This document shows positions 55,139 through 64,000 of a stretch of DNA of 64,000 nucleotides, in pieces (positions within the stretch are counted from its first letter, which is position 1; each line of letters opens with the position of its first letter). Where the stretch lies: the NCBI RefSeq assembly GCF_036227605.1, contig NZ_CP109487.1, positions 7,985,001 to 8,049,000 of the forward strand, written 5' to 3'. The translations under genes and the position numbers were made by a program. The notes beneath the pieces are model-generated. The model saw nothing but the letters and a program-made list of their open reading frames with translations. It was not told the origin of the DNA and searched no databases. This DNA is from Streptomyces sp. NBC_01439 (GTDB lineage Bacteria > Actinomycetota > Actinomycetes > Streptomycetales > Streptomycetaceae).

Positions 55139-55519
55139 GAGCACTTCCTCCTGTTCGCACGGAAACGTGCTGCCAGGTAAACGGCATCCCCGGCCTGCTG
55201 CCTGCGGGCGTGTCCGCCCCCACCCCTGCCGCACCCGGCTCCCGGCGAAGCCGACCTGCGCAAACGCCCGCCCCGTTGCCCTGGGGATGGCGTACTCCGA
55301 ACGGGTGAGTCCGCGTCGTCCACCGTCTCGAGCCGCTGCGGTGCGTCGACCTCGCACCGACGAGTTGCGACGCATGTCCCCATTTGTGTCATTTTCGCGC
55401 GTGAAGCAGAACACTCTCCGCAACGCATTGCGCATGGGTTCCGGGAGTCGGGGCAGGCGGCCGGATCAAGTCGGTCTGACCGACAGGGGGACTCAAAGGA
55501 ACGAAAGGCAATACGTACC
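55139..55519. promoter_or_regulatory. Divergent intergenic region between lanthipeptide locus 2 and the betaine operon
   Basis: These 381 bases separate the two divergent starts and must hold both promoters. The right part (from about 55365) is less GC-rich (TGTGTCATTTTC) and contains a partly repeated GCGACGCATG/TTGCGCATG pair at about 55366 and 55427. I recognise no operator of a known regulator, no riboswitch and no convincing small gene apart from the ribosome binding site GGAACGAAAGG before 55520. Confidence 0.4.
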
Positions 55520-57025
55520 GTGACGGCAGCACAGCAGACCATCCACGTGGGCGGAGAGTGGCGCGCAGCCCTGTCCGGGGCCACGCGCGAGATCATCGAC
55601 CCCGTCGACGCGACCCCCTTCGAGGTCGTGGCGGAGGGCGGTGTCCCGGACACCGACGACGCCGTGGCCGCGGCGCGAGCCGCGTTCGACTTCGGTGCCT
55701 GGCCGCGCACGCCCGTCGCGGAGCGGGCCGCCCTGCTGCGCCGGGTCGCCGTACTGCTGGAGCGCGACCGCGAACGGATCGGCGCCCTGGAGAGCCGGGA
55801 CGCGGGCAAGACGCTGGCGGAAGGCCGCGTCGACGTCGACTGCGTCCGCGACGCCTTCCGCTACTTCGCCGACCTCGTGGAGAACGAGAACGGCGGCGGC
55901 CGGGCCGTCGACGCCGGTTCGGACGAGATCCGCAGCGTCGTCGTGCACGAGCCGGTCGGCGTCTGCGCCCTGATCACGCCGTGGAACTACCCGCTGCTCC
56001 AGGCCAGCTGGAAGATCGCGCCCGCGCTCGCCGCCGGCAACACCTTCGTGATCAAGCCCAGTGAGATCACCCCGTTGACCACCGTCGTGCTGGTCGAACT
56101 GCTCCTGGAAGCCGGACTTCCGCTCGGCGCGGCCAACATCGTCACCGGCCCCGGTGACACGGTCGGCGCCCGGCTCGCCGAGCACCCCCTCGTCGACCTC
56201 GTCTCGTTCACGGGCGGTCTCGTCAGCGGTACCAAAGTCGCCCGGGCGGCGGCCGACAGCGTCAAGAAGGTCGCACTCGAACTGGGCGGCAAGAACCCCA
56301 ACGTCGTCTTCGCCGACGCCTGCTCGACGCCCGAAGGCTTCGACACCGCCGTCGACCAGGCGCTCAACGCCGCCTTCATCCACAGCGGCCAGGTCTGCTC
56401 CGCCGGCTCCCGCCTCATCATCGAGGAGCCGCTGCGCGACCGGTTCGTCGCCGAGCTCTCCCGCCGGGCCGAACTGATCAGGCTGGGTCGCGGCACCGAC
56501 GCGGGCGTCGAGTGCGGCCCGCTCGTCTCCGCGGCCCAGCTGGCGCGGACCGAGGCGTACGTGGCCTCCGCCCTCGCCGAGGGCGCGGCCCTGCGCGCGG
56601 GCGGCGGGAGGCCGGCCGGCCCCGGTTACTTCTTCCGGCCCACGGTCCTCGACCGGTGCCACCGCGGCATGCGCGTCGTCCGCGAAGAGGTCTTCGGCCC
56701 GGTCCTCACCGTGGAGACCTTCCGCACGGAGGAAGAGGCCGTCGCCCTCGCCAACGACACCGAGTACGGCCTCGCCGGCGCGGTGTGGACCTCCGACGAA
56801 CACCGGGCCCGGCTGGTCGCCGGCCTGCTGCGGCACGGCACCGTCTGGATCAACGACTTCCACCCCTACCTGCCGCAGGCGGAATGGGGCGGCTTCGGAA
56901 AGTCCGGCATCGGCCGCGAACTGGGCCCCGGCGGCCTCGCCGAATACCGCGAGGCCAAGCACATCTACCAGAACCTCGCCCCGCGCCCCGTGCGCTGGTT
57001 CGCGGGTACGACGGCGAAGGGCTGA
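55520..57025 (+). CDS. betB: Betaine-aldehyde dehydrogenase-like aldehyde dehydrogenase
   Basis: A 501-residue NAD(P)-dependent aldehyde dehydrogenase, GTG start 55520 behind AAAGGAACGAAAGG. The family motifs are complete: 'ITPWNYPLLQASWKIAPALA', the general-base Glu in 'VALELGGKNP', the catalytic Cys in 'IHSGQVCSAGSRL' and 'EVFGPVLTVETF' near the C-terminus. The next gene, 2 bases downstream, encodes a choline-dehydrogenase-like flavoenzyme, followed by a glycine betaine importer. Oxidation of betaine aldehyde to glycine betaine is therefore the likely reaction. The substrate is assigned by context. Osmotic or choline control is plausible but not visible in the sequence. Confidence 0.88.
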   Translation: MTAAQQTIHVGGEWRAALSGATREIIDPVDATPFEVVAEGGVPDTDDAVAAARAAFDFGAWPRTPVAERAALLRRVAVLLERDRERIGALESRDAGKTLAEGRVDVDCVRDAFRYFADLVENENGGGRAVDAGSDEIRSVVVHEPVGVCALITPWNYPLLQASWKIAPALAAGNTFVIKPSEITPLTTVVLVELLLEAGLPLGAANIVTGPGDTVGARLAEHPLVDLVSFTGGLVSGTKVARAAADSVKKVALELGGKNPNVVFADACSTPEGFDTAVDQALNAAFIHSGQVCSAGSRLIIEEPLRDRFVAELSRRAELIRLGRGTDAGVECGPLVSAAQLARTEAYVASALAEGAALRAGGGRPAGPGYFFRPTVLDRCHRGMRVVREEVFGPVLTVETFRTEEEAVALANDTEYGLAGAVWTSDEHRARLVAGLLRHGTVWINDFHPYLPQAEWGGFGKSGIGRELGPGGLAEYREAKHIYQNLAPRPVRWFAGTTAKG

Positions 57026-57027
57026 AC

Positions 57028-58554
57028 ATGAACGAGCACCACGTGTACGACTACGTCGTCGTCGGCGGCGGCACCGCCGGATCCGTCATCGCGTCCCGGC
57101 TGACCGAGGACCCCGACGTCAGCGTCGCCGTCATCGAGGGCGGCCCCAGCGACGTCGGCCGCGACGACGTCCTCACCCTGCGCCGCTGGATGTGCCTGCT
57201 CGGCGGTGAGCTCGACTACGACTACCCCACCACCCAGCAGCCCCGGGGCAACTCGCACATCCGCCACAGCCGCGCCCGGGTCCTGGGCGGCTGTTCCTCG
57301 CACAACACCCTCATCGCCTTCAAACCCCTTCCCTCCGACTGGGACGAGTGGGCCGAGGCCGGCGCCGACGGCTGGGACGCGAAGGCGATGGACCCCTACT
57401 TCACCCGGCTGCGCAACAACGTCGTCCCCGTCGGCGAGGCCGACCGGAACGCCATCGCCCGGGACTTCGTCGACGCGGCGCAGACCGCCCTCGGAGTGCC
57501 GCACGTCGAGGGCTTCAACAAGGCCCCCTTCCACGAGGGCGCCGGCTTCTTCGACCTCGCCTACCACCCGGAGACCAACAAGCGCTCCTCCGCCTCCGTC
57601 GCGTACCTGCACCCGTTCCTGGACCGGCCGAACCTCCACATAGCCCTGGAGACCTGGGCGTTCCGGCTGGAGCTGGAGGACACCCGTGCCACCGGCGTGC
57701 ACATCCGTACCAAGGAGGGCGCGGAGCACGTCGTACGCGCCCGGCGCGAGGTCCTGGTGTGCGCCGGGGCCGTGGACACCCCGCGCCTGCTGCTGCACTC
57801 CGGCATCGGGCCGCGCGCCGACCTGGAGGAGCTCGGGATCCCCGTCGTGCACGACCTGCCGGGCGTCGGGGAGAACCTGCTCGACCACCCCGAGTCGGTC
57901 ATCGTGTGGGAGACGCACGGGCCGATCCCGGAGAACTCCGCGATGGACTCCGACGCCGGACTGTTCGTCCGCCGGGACCCCGAGGCGGAGGGTCCGGACC
58001 TGATGTTCCACTTCTACCAGATCCCCTTCACCGACAACCCGGAGCGACTGGGCTACGAACGGCCCGCCCACGGCGTGTCGTTGACCCCGAACATTCCCAA
58101 GCCGCGCAGCCGCGGCCGGCTCTACCTGACGAGCGCCGACCCCCGGGTCAAGCCCGCGCTCGACTTCCGGTACTTCACCGACGAGGACGACTACGACGGC
58201 CGGACCCTCGTCGACGGGATCCGCATCGCCCGACGGATCGCGGCGAGCGAACCGCTCGCCGGCTGGCTCAAGCGCGAGGTGTGCCCGGGCCCCGAGGTGA
58301 CCTCCGACGAGGAACTCAGCGCGTACGCCCGCCAGGTCGCGCACACCGTCTACCACCCCGCCGGCACCTGCCGGATGGGGGCCGCCGACGACGAACTCGC
58401 CGTCGTCGCGCCCGATCTGAAGATCCGGGGCCTCGACGGCATCCGGATAGCCGACGCGTCCGTCTTCCCCACCATGACCGCCGTGAACCCCATGATCGGC
58501 GTGCTCATGGTCGGCGAGAAGTGCGCCGACCTGCTGGGAGGAACGACCCGATGA
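57028..58554 (+). CDS. betA: Choline-dehydrogenase-like GMC flavoenzyme
   Basis: A 508-residue FAD enzyme of the GMC family, start ATG 57028, 2 bases after the aldehyde dehydrogenase stop. The ADP-binding fold is '[19 protein letters not shown]', followed by '[19 protein letters not shown]' (GMC signature 1) and '[19 protein letters not shown]' (signature 2). The catalytic His is in '[11 protein letters not shown]', with the second active-site position in '[20 protein letters not shown]'. Choline to betaine aldehyde is the likely reaction from the context, although other GMC alcohol oxidations cannot be excluded. The stop overlaps the next start (ATGA). Confidence 0.87.
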   Translation: MNEHHVYDYVVVGGGTAGSVIASRLTEDPDVSVAVIEGGPSDVGRDDVLTLRRWMCLLGGELDYDYPTTQQPRGNSHIRHSRARVLGGCSSHNTLIAFKPLPSDWDEWAEAGADGWDAKAMDPYFTRLRNNVVPVGEADRNAIARDFVDAAQTALGVPHVEGFNKAPFHEGAGFFDLAYHPETNKRSSASVAYLHPFLDRPNLHIALETWAFRLELEDTRATGVHIRTKEGAEHVVRARREVLVCAGAVDTPRLLLHSGIGPRADLEELGIPVVHDLPGVGENLLDHPESVIVWETHGPIPENSAMDSDAGLFVRRDPEAEGPDLMFHFYQIPFTDNPERLGYERPAHGVSLTPNIPKPRSRGRLYLTSADPRVKPALDFRYFTDEDDYDGRTLVDGIRIARRIAASEPLAGWLKREVCPGPEVTSDEELSAYARQVAHTVYHPAGTCRMGAADDELAVVAPDLKIRGLDGIRIADASVFPTMTAVNPMIGVLMVGEKCADLLGGTTR

Positions 58555-59669
58555 ACACCTTGCCGCACACCCAGACGCCGCACACCGCGACGCCGGACAC
58601 CGAGACCCGGCCTCAGGCACCCGCGGAGTCCGTCTTCTCCGTACGCGACCTGTGGAAGGTCTTCGGTCCGCAGGCCGACCGCGTGCCCGCCGACCAGGAG
58701 CTCGCCGCCCTCGGCGCCGCCGAGCTGCGCGAGCGCACCGGCTGCACCGCCGCCGTCCGCGACGTCTCCTTCGACGTCCGCAAGGGCGAGGTCTTCGTCG
58801 TCATGGGCCTCTCGGGCTCGGGCAAGTCCACGCTCGTACGCTGCCTCACCCGGCTCATCGAACCGACCTCGGGCACGATCTCCATCGACGGCGAGGACGT
58901 GCTGTCCATGGACAGCGGCCGGCTCCGCGAGCTGCGCCGGCACCGGGCGGCCATGGTCTTCCAGCACTTCGGGCTGCTCCCGCACCGGACGGTGCTCGAC
59001 AACATCGCCTACGGGCTGGAGATCCAGGGCGTGGGACGCGGCGAACGGCGCGACCGGGCTGCCGAGTTCGTCACCAAGGTCGGCCTGGACGGCATGGAGC
59101 ACCGCAGGCCGGGCCAACTGTCCGGCGGCCAGCAGCAGCGCGTGGGCCTTGCCCGCGCGCTCGCCGTGGACCCGGAAGTCCTGCTGTTCGACGAGCCGTT
59201 CAGCGCGCTGGACCCGCTCATCCGCCGGGACATGCAGGAGGAGGTCGTACGCCTGCACCGGGAAGAGGGACGCACGATGGTCTTCATCACGCACGACCTG
59301 AGCGAGGCGCTGAAGCTCGGCGACCGCATCGCGCTGATGCGCGACGGCCGGATCGTGCAGCTCGGCACCCCCGAGGAGATCGTCGGCGCCCCCGCCGACG
59401 ACTACGTCAGGGACTTCGTCCGGGACGTGCCGCGCGAGCAGGTGCTGACCGTTCGCTCGGCGATGCGCCCCGCACTCACCGACGAGTCCGAAGCCGGCCC
59501 GGCACTCGCCCCGACCGCCACCGTCCACGAGGCCATCGAGGCCGTCGCCCGGACCGGCGAGTACGCGCGGGTCGTCGAGGGCGGCAGGTGCCTCGGCGTG
59601 GTCGACCGCGCGGGACTCCTCGGTGTCGTCGCCGGGATACCGGCCGAGACGGGAAAGGCGGTGGCCTGA
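58551..59669 (+). CDS. opuAA: Glycine betaine/proline ABC importer ATPase (OpuAA/ProV type)
   Basis: A 372-residue ATPase starting at ATG 58551. After a variable Pro/Thr-rich N-terminus comes '[20 protein letters not shown]', the insertion typical of the ProV/OpuAA subfamily. Walker A is '[14 protein letters not shown]', the signature is '[18 protein letters not shown]', Walker B is '[16 protein letters not shown]' and the H-loop is '[14 protein letters not shown]'. The last 65 residues are a single CBS-like domain ('[20 protein letters not shown]'), where osmotic sensing occurs in OpuA. It energises uptake of glycine betaine or related quaternary amines with the two following products. Confidence 0.92.
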   Translation: MNTLPHTQTPHTATPDTETRPQAPAESVFSVRDLWKVFGPQADRVPADQELAALGAAELRERTGCTAAVRDVSFDVRKGEVFVVMGLSGSGKSTLVRCLTRLIEPTSGTISIDGEDVLSMDSGRLRELRRHRAAMVFQHFGLLPHRTVLDNIAYGLEIQGVGRGERRDRAAEFVTKVGLDGMEHRRPGQLSGGQQQRVGLARALAVDPEVLLFDEPFSALDPLIRRDMQEEVVRLHREEGRTMVFITHDLSEALKLGDRIALMRDGRIVQLGTPEEIVGAPADDYVRDFVRDVPREQVLTVRSAMRPALTDESEAGPALAPTATVHEAIEAVARTGEYARVVEGGRCLGVVDRAGLLGVVAGIPAETGKAVA

Positions 59670-59761
59670 TGTACGGCCACACGACCTGGCCGCCGCCGTG
59701 CGGCACCACCGGCGCCGGCACCAGCACGATGCCGGCCCACACCGGACGGTGGAACCGATGA
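59669..59761 (+). CDS. Possible 30-residue coupling ORF between the ATPase and permease genes
   Basis: An ATG that overlaps the ATPase stop (TGATG) opens a 30-codon frame whose stop overlaps the permease start (ATGA). It encodes '[17 protein letters not shown]' and a further 13 residues. No homologous peptide is known to me. The double overlap suggests it serves to carry terminating ribosomes to the permease start rather than to make a functional peptide. It could equally be the result of drift. Confidence 0.35.
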   Translation: MYGHTTWPPPCGTTGAGTSTMPAHTGRWNR

Positions 59762-61749
59762 CCACCACCGCACCCCCCGCTCCGCCGGGCCCCACGACCC
59801 CGACCACCACCACGTCCCCCACCGACGACGGGCCCGGTGTGCTGCGCACGCTCGCGCACCACCGCGGTCGGCTCATCGGCGTCTGCGCGGCGCTCGCGCT
59901 CGTCCTCGGCTGCGTGCTCCTGGGCGCCGGGAACTGGCCCGCGGCGCTCACCGTCGACCTGTCGGGGCCGCTCGAGCGCATCAGCGACTGGATCATCGAC
60001 AACCGCGACAGCCACCCGTTCTTCCTCTACTTCCTCGGGCACATCAGCAACGTCGTGGTCCTGTCGGTCCGCGCCGTGTACCTGGTGCTGTTCGCTCTCG
60101 GCTGGGCCGGCGTCACCGCCGCCGCCGGTCTGCTCGCCTGGCGGGTGGCGGGCGTGCGACTCGCGCTGACCTCCCTCGCCGCATTCTCCGTGTGCGGACT
60201 GCTCGGCATGTGGGTGCCCACCATGCAGACGCTCGCCCTGATGGTGGTCGCCGTCGCCGCGTCCGTGCTGTTCGGAGGCCTCCTCGGGCTGGCCGCTGGC
60301 CTGTCGGACCGCATGCACCGGATCCTGCGGCCCGTGCTGGACACCATGCAGGTGCTGCCGGCCTTCGCGTACCTCCTGCCCGTCGTCCTCGTCTTCGGCA
60401 TCGGCGTGCCCGCGGCCGTCCTCGCGACCGTCGTCTACGCGGCCCCGCCCATGGCCCGCCTCACCGCGCTCGGGCTGCGCGACGCGGACGCCGGGGTCGT
60501 GGAGGCCGCCACCTCCCTCGGCGCCACCGGCAGGCAGCAACTGCTGACGGCCCGGCTGCCGCTGGCCCGCAAGGAACTGCTCCTCGGCGTCAACCAGTCG
60601 ATCATGATGGCGCTGGGGATGGCCGTGATCGCGTCCGTCATCGGCGCGGGCGGTCTCGGCGACCGCGTCTACCAGGCGCTGGCCTCCGTCGACGTCGGCG
60701 CCGCCCTCGCCGCAGGTGTGCCGATCGTGCTGCTCGCCATCACCCTGGACCGGGTCACCGCCGCCGCGGGGGAGCGGATCGGCCGGGCCCCGGCCGACCG
60801 GTCCGGGCTCCGCTGGGCCGTCGCCGCGGCGGTGACCCTCGCCGTCGCCGTCGCAGCCCGCCTGCTCGACCGGCTCTCCTGGCCCGACGCGTGGACGGTG
60901 GACATCACCGGGCCCGTCAACGGAGCGGTCGACTGGATGACCGCCCACCTCTACTCCGGCGTGCCCCTCGTCGGCGGCACCGCGGACTGGGCGGGGCACT
61001 TCACCACCTGGGTCCTGGGCCCCCTGCGCGACGGACTGCAGTGGCTGCCCTGGTGGACGGTCCTGCTGACCGTCGGCGTACTCGCCCTGCTCATCGGAAC
61101 CTGGCGCACCGCCGCGACCGCCGTCCTGGCGATGGCCGCGATCGGTGTCCTCGGCGTCTGGGACCCGGCGCTCGACACCCTCTCCCAGGTCCTGGCCGCC
61201 GTCGCCGTGACCCTGCTGATCGGCTTCGCCCTCGGCGTCGCCGCGGCCCGCAGCAGCCGCCTGGGGCGCGCGCTGCGTCCGGTGCTCGACGTCTTCCAGA
61301 CGATGCCGCAGTTCGTCTACTTGATCCCCGTCGTCGCCCTCTTCGGCGTGGGTCGCGCCCCGGCCGCCGCGGCCGCCGTCGTCTACGCGCTGCCCGCGGT
61401 GGTGCGCATCACGGCCCAGGGCGTGCGCGCGGTGGACCCGGGCGCACTGGAGTCCGCGCGCTCGATGGGCGCGACCGGACGGCAGCAACTGTTCCAGGTC
61501 CAGCTGCCGCTGGCCCGGCCCGCGCTGCTCCTGGCTGTCAACCAGGGCGTGGTGCTGGTCCTCGCCGTCGTCGTCATCGGCGGCCTCGTGGGCGGCGGCG
61601 CGCTCGGCTACGACGCGGTCTTCGGCCTCGCCCAGGGCGACCTGGCGACCGGCCTGGTCGCCGGAGCGGCGATCGTCTGCCTCGGCCTGATGCTCGACCG
61701 CGTCACCCAGCCGACCGGGCGCCGCGACCCCGCACGAAAGGGGGCCTGA
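59758..61749 (+). CDS. opuAB: Glycine betaine importer permease, two permease domains fused (OpuAB type)
   Basis: A 663-residue protein with start ATG 59758; the frame continues further upstream inside the ATPase gene, but the downstream ATG keeps the normal N-terminus. It contains two complete ProW-like permease domains in tandem. Their ATPase-coupling EAA loops are 'EAATSLGATGRQQLLTARLP' (about residue 250) and 'ESARSMGATGRQQLFQVQLP' (about residue 570). Single-domain permeases of this family work as homodimers; here both halves are one polypeptide and have diverged. The short N-terminal cytoplasmic stretch is Pro/Thr-rich. It receives substrate from the lipoprotein encoded next. Confidence 0.92.
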   Translation: MTTTAPPAPPGPTTPTTTTSPTDDGPGVLRTLAHHRGRLIGVCAALALVLGCVLLGAGNWPAALTVDLSGPLERISDWIIDNRDSHPFFLYFLGHISNVVVLSVRAVYLVLFALGWAGVTAAAGLLAWRVAGVRLALTSLAAFSVCGLLGMWVPTMQTLALMVVAVAASVLFGGLLGLAAGLSDRMHRILRPVLDTMQVLPAFAYLLPVVLVFGIGVPAAVLATVVYAAPPMARLTALGLRDADAGVVEAATSLGATGRQQLLTARLPLARKELLLGVNQSIMMALGMAVIASVIGAGGLGDRVYQALASVDVGAALAAGVPIVLLAITLDRVTAAAGERIGRAPADRSGLRWAVAAAVTLAVAVAARLLDRLSWPDAWTVDITGPVNGAVDWMTAHLYSGVPLVGGTADWAGHFTTWVLGPLRDGLQWLPWWTVLLTVGVLALLIGTWRTAATAVLAMAAIGVLGVWDPALDTLSQVLAAVAVTLLIGFALGVAAARSSRLGRALRPVLDVFQTMPQFVYLIPVVALFGVGRAPAAAAAVVYALPAVVRITAQGVRAVDPGALESARSMGATGRQQLFQVQLPLARPALLLAVNQGVVLVLAVVVIGGLVGGGALGYDAVFGLAQGDLATGLVAGAAIVCLGLMLDRVTQPTGRRDPARKGA

Positions 61750-61750
61750 C

Positions 61751-62719
61751 ATGGCTCGCACCACACGCTCCGCCGCACTCGCCGCGGCCGCCGCCCTCAC
61801 CCTGACGGCCCTCACGGCCTGCGGCGCCGCCGACATGACCCGCCAGGCCTCCCCGTACGCCGACGCGAAGGGCTCCCGCACGGTCACGCTGTCCGTGCAG
61901 TCGTGGGTGGGCGCGCAGGCGAACGTAGCCGTCGCCCAGTACCTGCTGGAGCACGAGCTCGGCTACCGGGTGGACACCGTCCAGATCGACGAGGTACCCG
62001 CCTGGGACGCGCTCAGCCAGGGCCGGGTGGACGCCATCCTGGAGGACTGGGGCCACCCCGAGCAGGAGAAGCGGTACATCGACGACAAGGGAACCATCGA
62101 GCGGGGCGGCGACCTCGGAGTGACCGGCCACATCGGCTGGTTCGTACCGACGTACTTCGCCGAGGAACACCCGGACGTCACCGACTGGAAGAACCTCAAC
62201 AAGTACGCCGACCAGCTCCGCACCGCGGAGAGCGGCGGCAAGGGACAGCTGCTGGACGGCTCCCCGTCCTACGTGACGAACGACAAGGCCCTCGTGAAGA
62301 ACCTGGACCTCGACTACCAGGTCGTGTTCGCGGGCTCGGAGGCGGCGCAGATCACCCAGATCAGGCAGTTCGCCAAGGAGAAGAAGCCGTTCCTCAGCTA
62401 CTGGTACAAGCCCCAGTGGCTGTTCGAGAAGGTCCCGATGACCGAGGTGGAGCTGCCCGAGTACAAGGAGGGCTGCGACGTCGACCCGCAGAAGGTGGCC
62501 TGCGCCTACCCGCACACGCCGCTGCAGAAGTTCCTCAACGCCCGGTTCGCATCCGAGGGGGGCGACGCCGCGGCCTTCCTGAAGAAGTTCCGGTGGACGA
62601 CCGACATGCAGAACGACGTCGCCCTGATGATCGCCGAGGAGAAGCTGTCGCCGCAGGAAGCAGCGGCCCGCTGGGCGGAGCAGAACGAGGCCACCCGGCG
62701 GTCCTGGCTCCCGTCCTGA
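61751..62719 (+). CDS. opuAC: Glycine betaine-binding lipoprotein (OpuAC/ProX type)
   Basis: A 322-residue extracytoplasmic binding protein, start ATG 61751, 1 base after the permease stop. Signal peptide and lipobox are 'LAAAAALTLTALTACGAAD', so it is membrane-anchored. The OpuAC fold is marked by 'VTLSVQSWVGAQANVAVAQY', 'GRVDAILEDWGHPEQEKRYI', 'GHIGWFVPTYFAEEHPDVTD' and 'PFLSYWYKPQWLFEKVPM'. The Trp and Tyr in these segments are candidates for the aromatic cage that holds the trimethylammonium group. It completes the import system, and a terminator follows. Confidence 0.92.
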   Translation: MARTTRSAALAAAAALTLTALTACGAADMTRQASPYADAKGSRTVTLSVQSWVGAQANVAVAQYLLEHELGYRVDTVQIDEVPAWDALSQGRVDAILEDWGHPEQEKRYIDDKGTIERGGDLGVTGHIGWFVPTYFAEEHPDVTDWKNLNKYADQLRTAESGGKGQLLDGSPSYVTNDKALVKNLDLDYQVVFAGSEAAQITQIRQFAKEKKPFLSYWYKPQWLFEKVPMTEVELPEYKEGCDVDPQKVACAYPHTPLQKFLNARFASEGGDAAAFLKKFRWTTDMQNDVALMIAEEKLSPQEAAARWAEQNEATRRSWLPS

Positions 62720-62728
62720 CCGACCCGG

Positions 62729-62763
62729 GCGGCCCGCAAGGGCCCCACGGCCTTCCGGGCCGC
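62729..62763 (+). terminator. Intrinsic terminator at the end of the betaine operon
   Basis: A 13-bp stem with one mismatch (62729-62741 with 62751-62763) and a 9-base loop lies 10 bases after the stop codon of the binding protein gene. Confidence 0.65.
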
Positions 62764-62845
62764 AGGTGCCGGGAACCGGTGGCGCTGCGGGTCGCCGGGG
62801 CCACGCTCGGGGACGATACTGAAGGTCACGGTGCGTGGAGGCGAC

Positions 62846-64000
62846 ATGCGTGAACCGGAGCATCGCGGCCCGGGGCCGGCCTCGGCCTCCGTCAGCGGCA
62901 CGGCAGCGGTCGTCCTGGACGACGCAGGCGTGGTCATCGCCCGTTCGGAGGGGGCCGCGGCGCTGCTGGAATGCCCGCCGGGCCGGACCTGTGCGCCCTT
63001 GCTGGGGATGGTGCCGCGCGTCGGAACGGATGCGGGGCCGATCGGGCACCTGATGACCGTTCCGGGCGGCGGTCACACGGGGCACGAGGCTCCGCTGGTC
63101 TGTACGGTCGTCCGGCTCGCGGCCCACGCTCCGGGCGGCGCGGGCGCTGCCACGCAATGGCTCGTCCTGGTCACCCCGGCGGAAACGGCGGAGGAAGCGG
63201 CCGAGCGCGATGCGCGAAGACGCCGGACCGGGCTCTCCCAAGCCGCCGCCGCGGGCATCGGCACCTCCCTGGACGTGATCGAGCTGGCCGAGACCCTGGT
63301 GAATCTGCTCGTACCGGACTTCGCCGACCTGGCGACCGTGGACATAGCCGAGAACGTGCTGGTGGGCGACGAGCCCCCGCACTTCCACACCAGCGGCGAC
63401 GTCCGCCTGCGCCGGACCTCTGCCGCACAGAGCCCGGAGATATCCGCCGAGGACCTGCTGGCGGTGGGAGAGGCGCTTCCTCCGGTGACGGACAGCACGT
63501 TGATGCGCCCCCTCATGAAGGGGCTGCCCGTGCTGGTGCCGGACGTCGCCGTCCTGCAGGCCGAGCTCGGCATGGATCCGAAGGCCCTGCCGTTGTTCGT
63601 CCCCAGCGGAGCGCACTCGTCCCTGGCCATGCCGCTCTACGCACGAGGCCTGATCCTCGGCTGCGTCACGGTCTGGCGCAGCCAGTTGCCCTCCGCGTTC
63701 GGGGAGGAGGACGCCGCACTGCTGAAGGACGTCGTGTCCAGGGCCGCGCTCGGCGTCGATAACGCGCGCCGCTACACCAAGGAACACCGGTCGGTGGTGA
63801 CCTTGCAGCGGAGCCTGCTGCCGCGCTCCGCCCTGGACTCCGCCGCCGCCGAAACGGTGGGCGTCTACCAACCGGCGGGCGGCGGCTCGGGAGTCGGCGG
63901 AGACTGGTTCGACGTGATCCCCCTCCCGTCGCTGCGCGTCGCGTTCGTCGTCGGGGACGTCGTCGGCCACGGCCTCGACGCCACCGCGGCCATGGCGCGC
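62846..64000 (+). CDS. GAF-SpoIIE (PP2C) phosphatase, 3' end outside the window
   Basis: An open frame from ATG 62846 (behind GGAGG) runs without a stop to the right edge, giving the first 385 residues. A PAS-like N-terminus (about 15-110) is followed by a GAF domain (about 150-315; 'HSSLAMPLYARGLILGCVTV'). The connector helix 'HRSVVTLQRSLLPRSALDSA' then leads into a SpoIIE phosphatase domain beginning 'GVGGDWFDVIPLPSLRVAFV' and 'VVGDVVGHGLDATAAM', both with intact metal-binding Asp/Gly motifs. The rest of the phosphatase and any C-terminal ATPase domain lie beyond the window. Its order is close to that of the protein at 14507-16951, so it belongs to the same partner-switching class. Confidence 0.88.
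   Translation, partial: MREPEHRGPGPASASVSGTAAVVLDDAGVVIARSEGAAALLECPPGRTCAPLLGMVPRVGTDAGPIGHLMTVPGGGHTGHEAPLVCTVVRLAAHAPGGAGAATQWLVLVTPAETAEEAAERDARRRRTGLSQAAAAGIGTSLDVIELAETLVNLLVPDFADLATVDIAENVLVGDEPPHFHTSGDVRLRRTSAAQSPEISAEDLLAVGEALPPVTDSTLMRPLMKGLPVLVPDVAVLQAELGMDPKALPLFVPSGAHSSLAMPLYARGLILGCVTVWRSQLPSAFGEEDAALLKDVVSRAALGVDNARRYTKEHRSVVTLQRSLLPRSALDSAAAETVGVYQPAGGGSGVGGDWFDVIPLPSLRVAFVVGDVVGHGLDATAAMAR

Overview
The window is high-GC actinobacterial chromosome, almost certainly Streptomyces. The evidence is the strong G/C third-position bias, GTG starts, iron boxes of the DmdR/IdeR type, a coelichelin-type siderophore locus, two class III lanthipeptide loci and several SpoIIE-type phosphatases. 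I see no rRNA, tRNA, CRISPR array, insertion sequence or phage gene. The content is mostly specialised metabolism and accessory functions.

Left part (1-14 kb). The 3' part of a LuxR-type regulator converges on class III lanthipeptide locus 1. Read leftwards on the minus strand this is precursor (6039-6164), strong hairpin, fused lyase-kinase-cyclase LanKC (3241-5925) and ABC exporter (1664-3244). A 14-repeat WD40 protein follows on the plus strand. Next come a secreted beta-rich protein, a TPR protein and three small secreted Gly-rich proteins, most of them separated by clear intrinsic terminators, and then a soluble Ser/Thr kinase.

Middle (14-24.9 kb, mostly minus). This holds a tiny LuxR-type HTH protein, a PAS/GAF/PP2C/anti-sigma-kinase signalling protein, and a two-gene lipid-like pathway. 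That pathway is a 1586-residue KS-AT-ACP-alpha-oxoamine synthase megaenzyme and an MMPL/RND exporter. A small CBM48-like protein ends in a terminator.

Siderophore locus (24.9-45.0 kb). Eight genes match coelichelin cchC-cchJ in order: two permeases, an ATPase, a lipoprotein receptor, an exporter half, the three-module NRPS, the second exporter half and, convergent, the releasing esterase. The specificity codes I read from the three A domains fit formyl-hydroxyornithine, threonine and hydroxyornithine. Iron boxes precede cchC, cchF and cchJ. The formyltransferase (cchA), the ornithine N-hydroxylase (cchB) and the MbtH protein (cchK) are not in this locus.

45.1-50.3 kb. A tightly packed minus-strand operon contains the complete STM4015-STM4014-STM4013-STM4012-STM4011 set: an LRR protein, an ATP-grasp-like protein, an alkaline-phosphatase-superfamily hydrolase and two radical SAM enzymes. 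The set is conserved across distant bacteria but has no established function, and it is the best candidate for an undescribed system here. A 108-residue protein and a DUF6745-like protein are divergent from it.

52.0-55.2 kb. Class III lanthipeptide locus 2 has the unusual feature that lyase-kinase and cyclase are separate genes. Its precursor (54914-55138) carries two back-to-back Ser-x2-Ser-x2-Cys motifs.

55.5-64 kb. A glycine betaine operon combines synthesis from choline (aldehyde dehydrogenase, GMC choline dehydrogenase) with an OpuA-type importer (ATPase, fused double permease, binding lipoprotein). The window ends inside another GAF/SpoIIE phosphatase gene.
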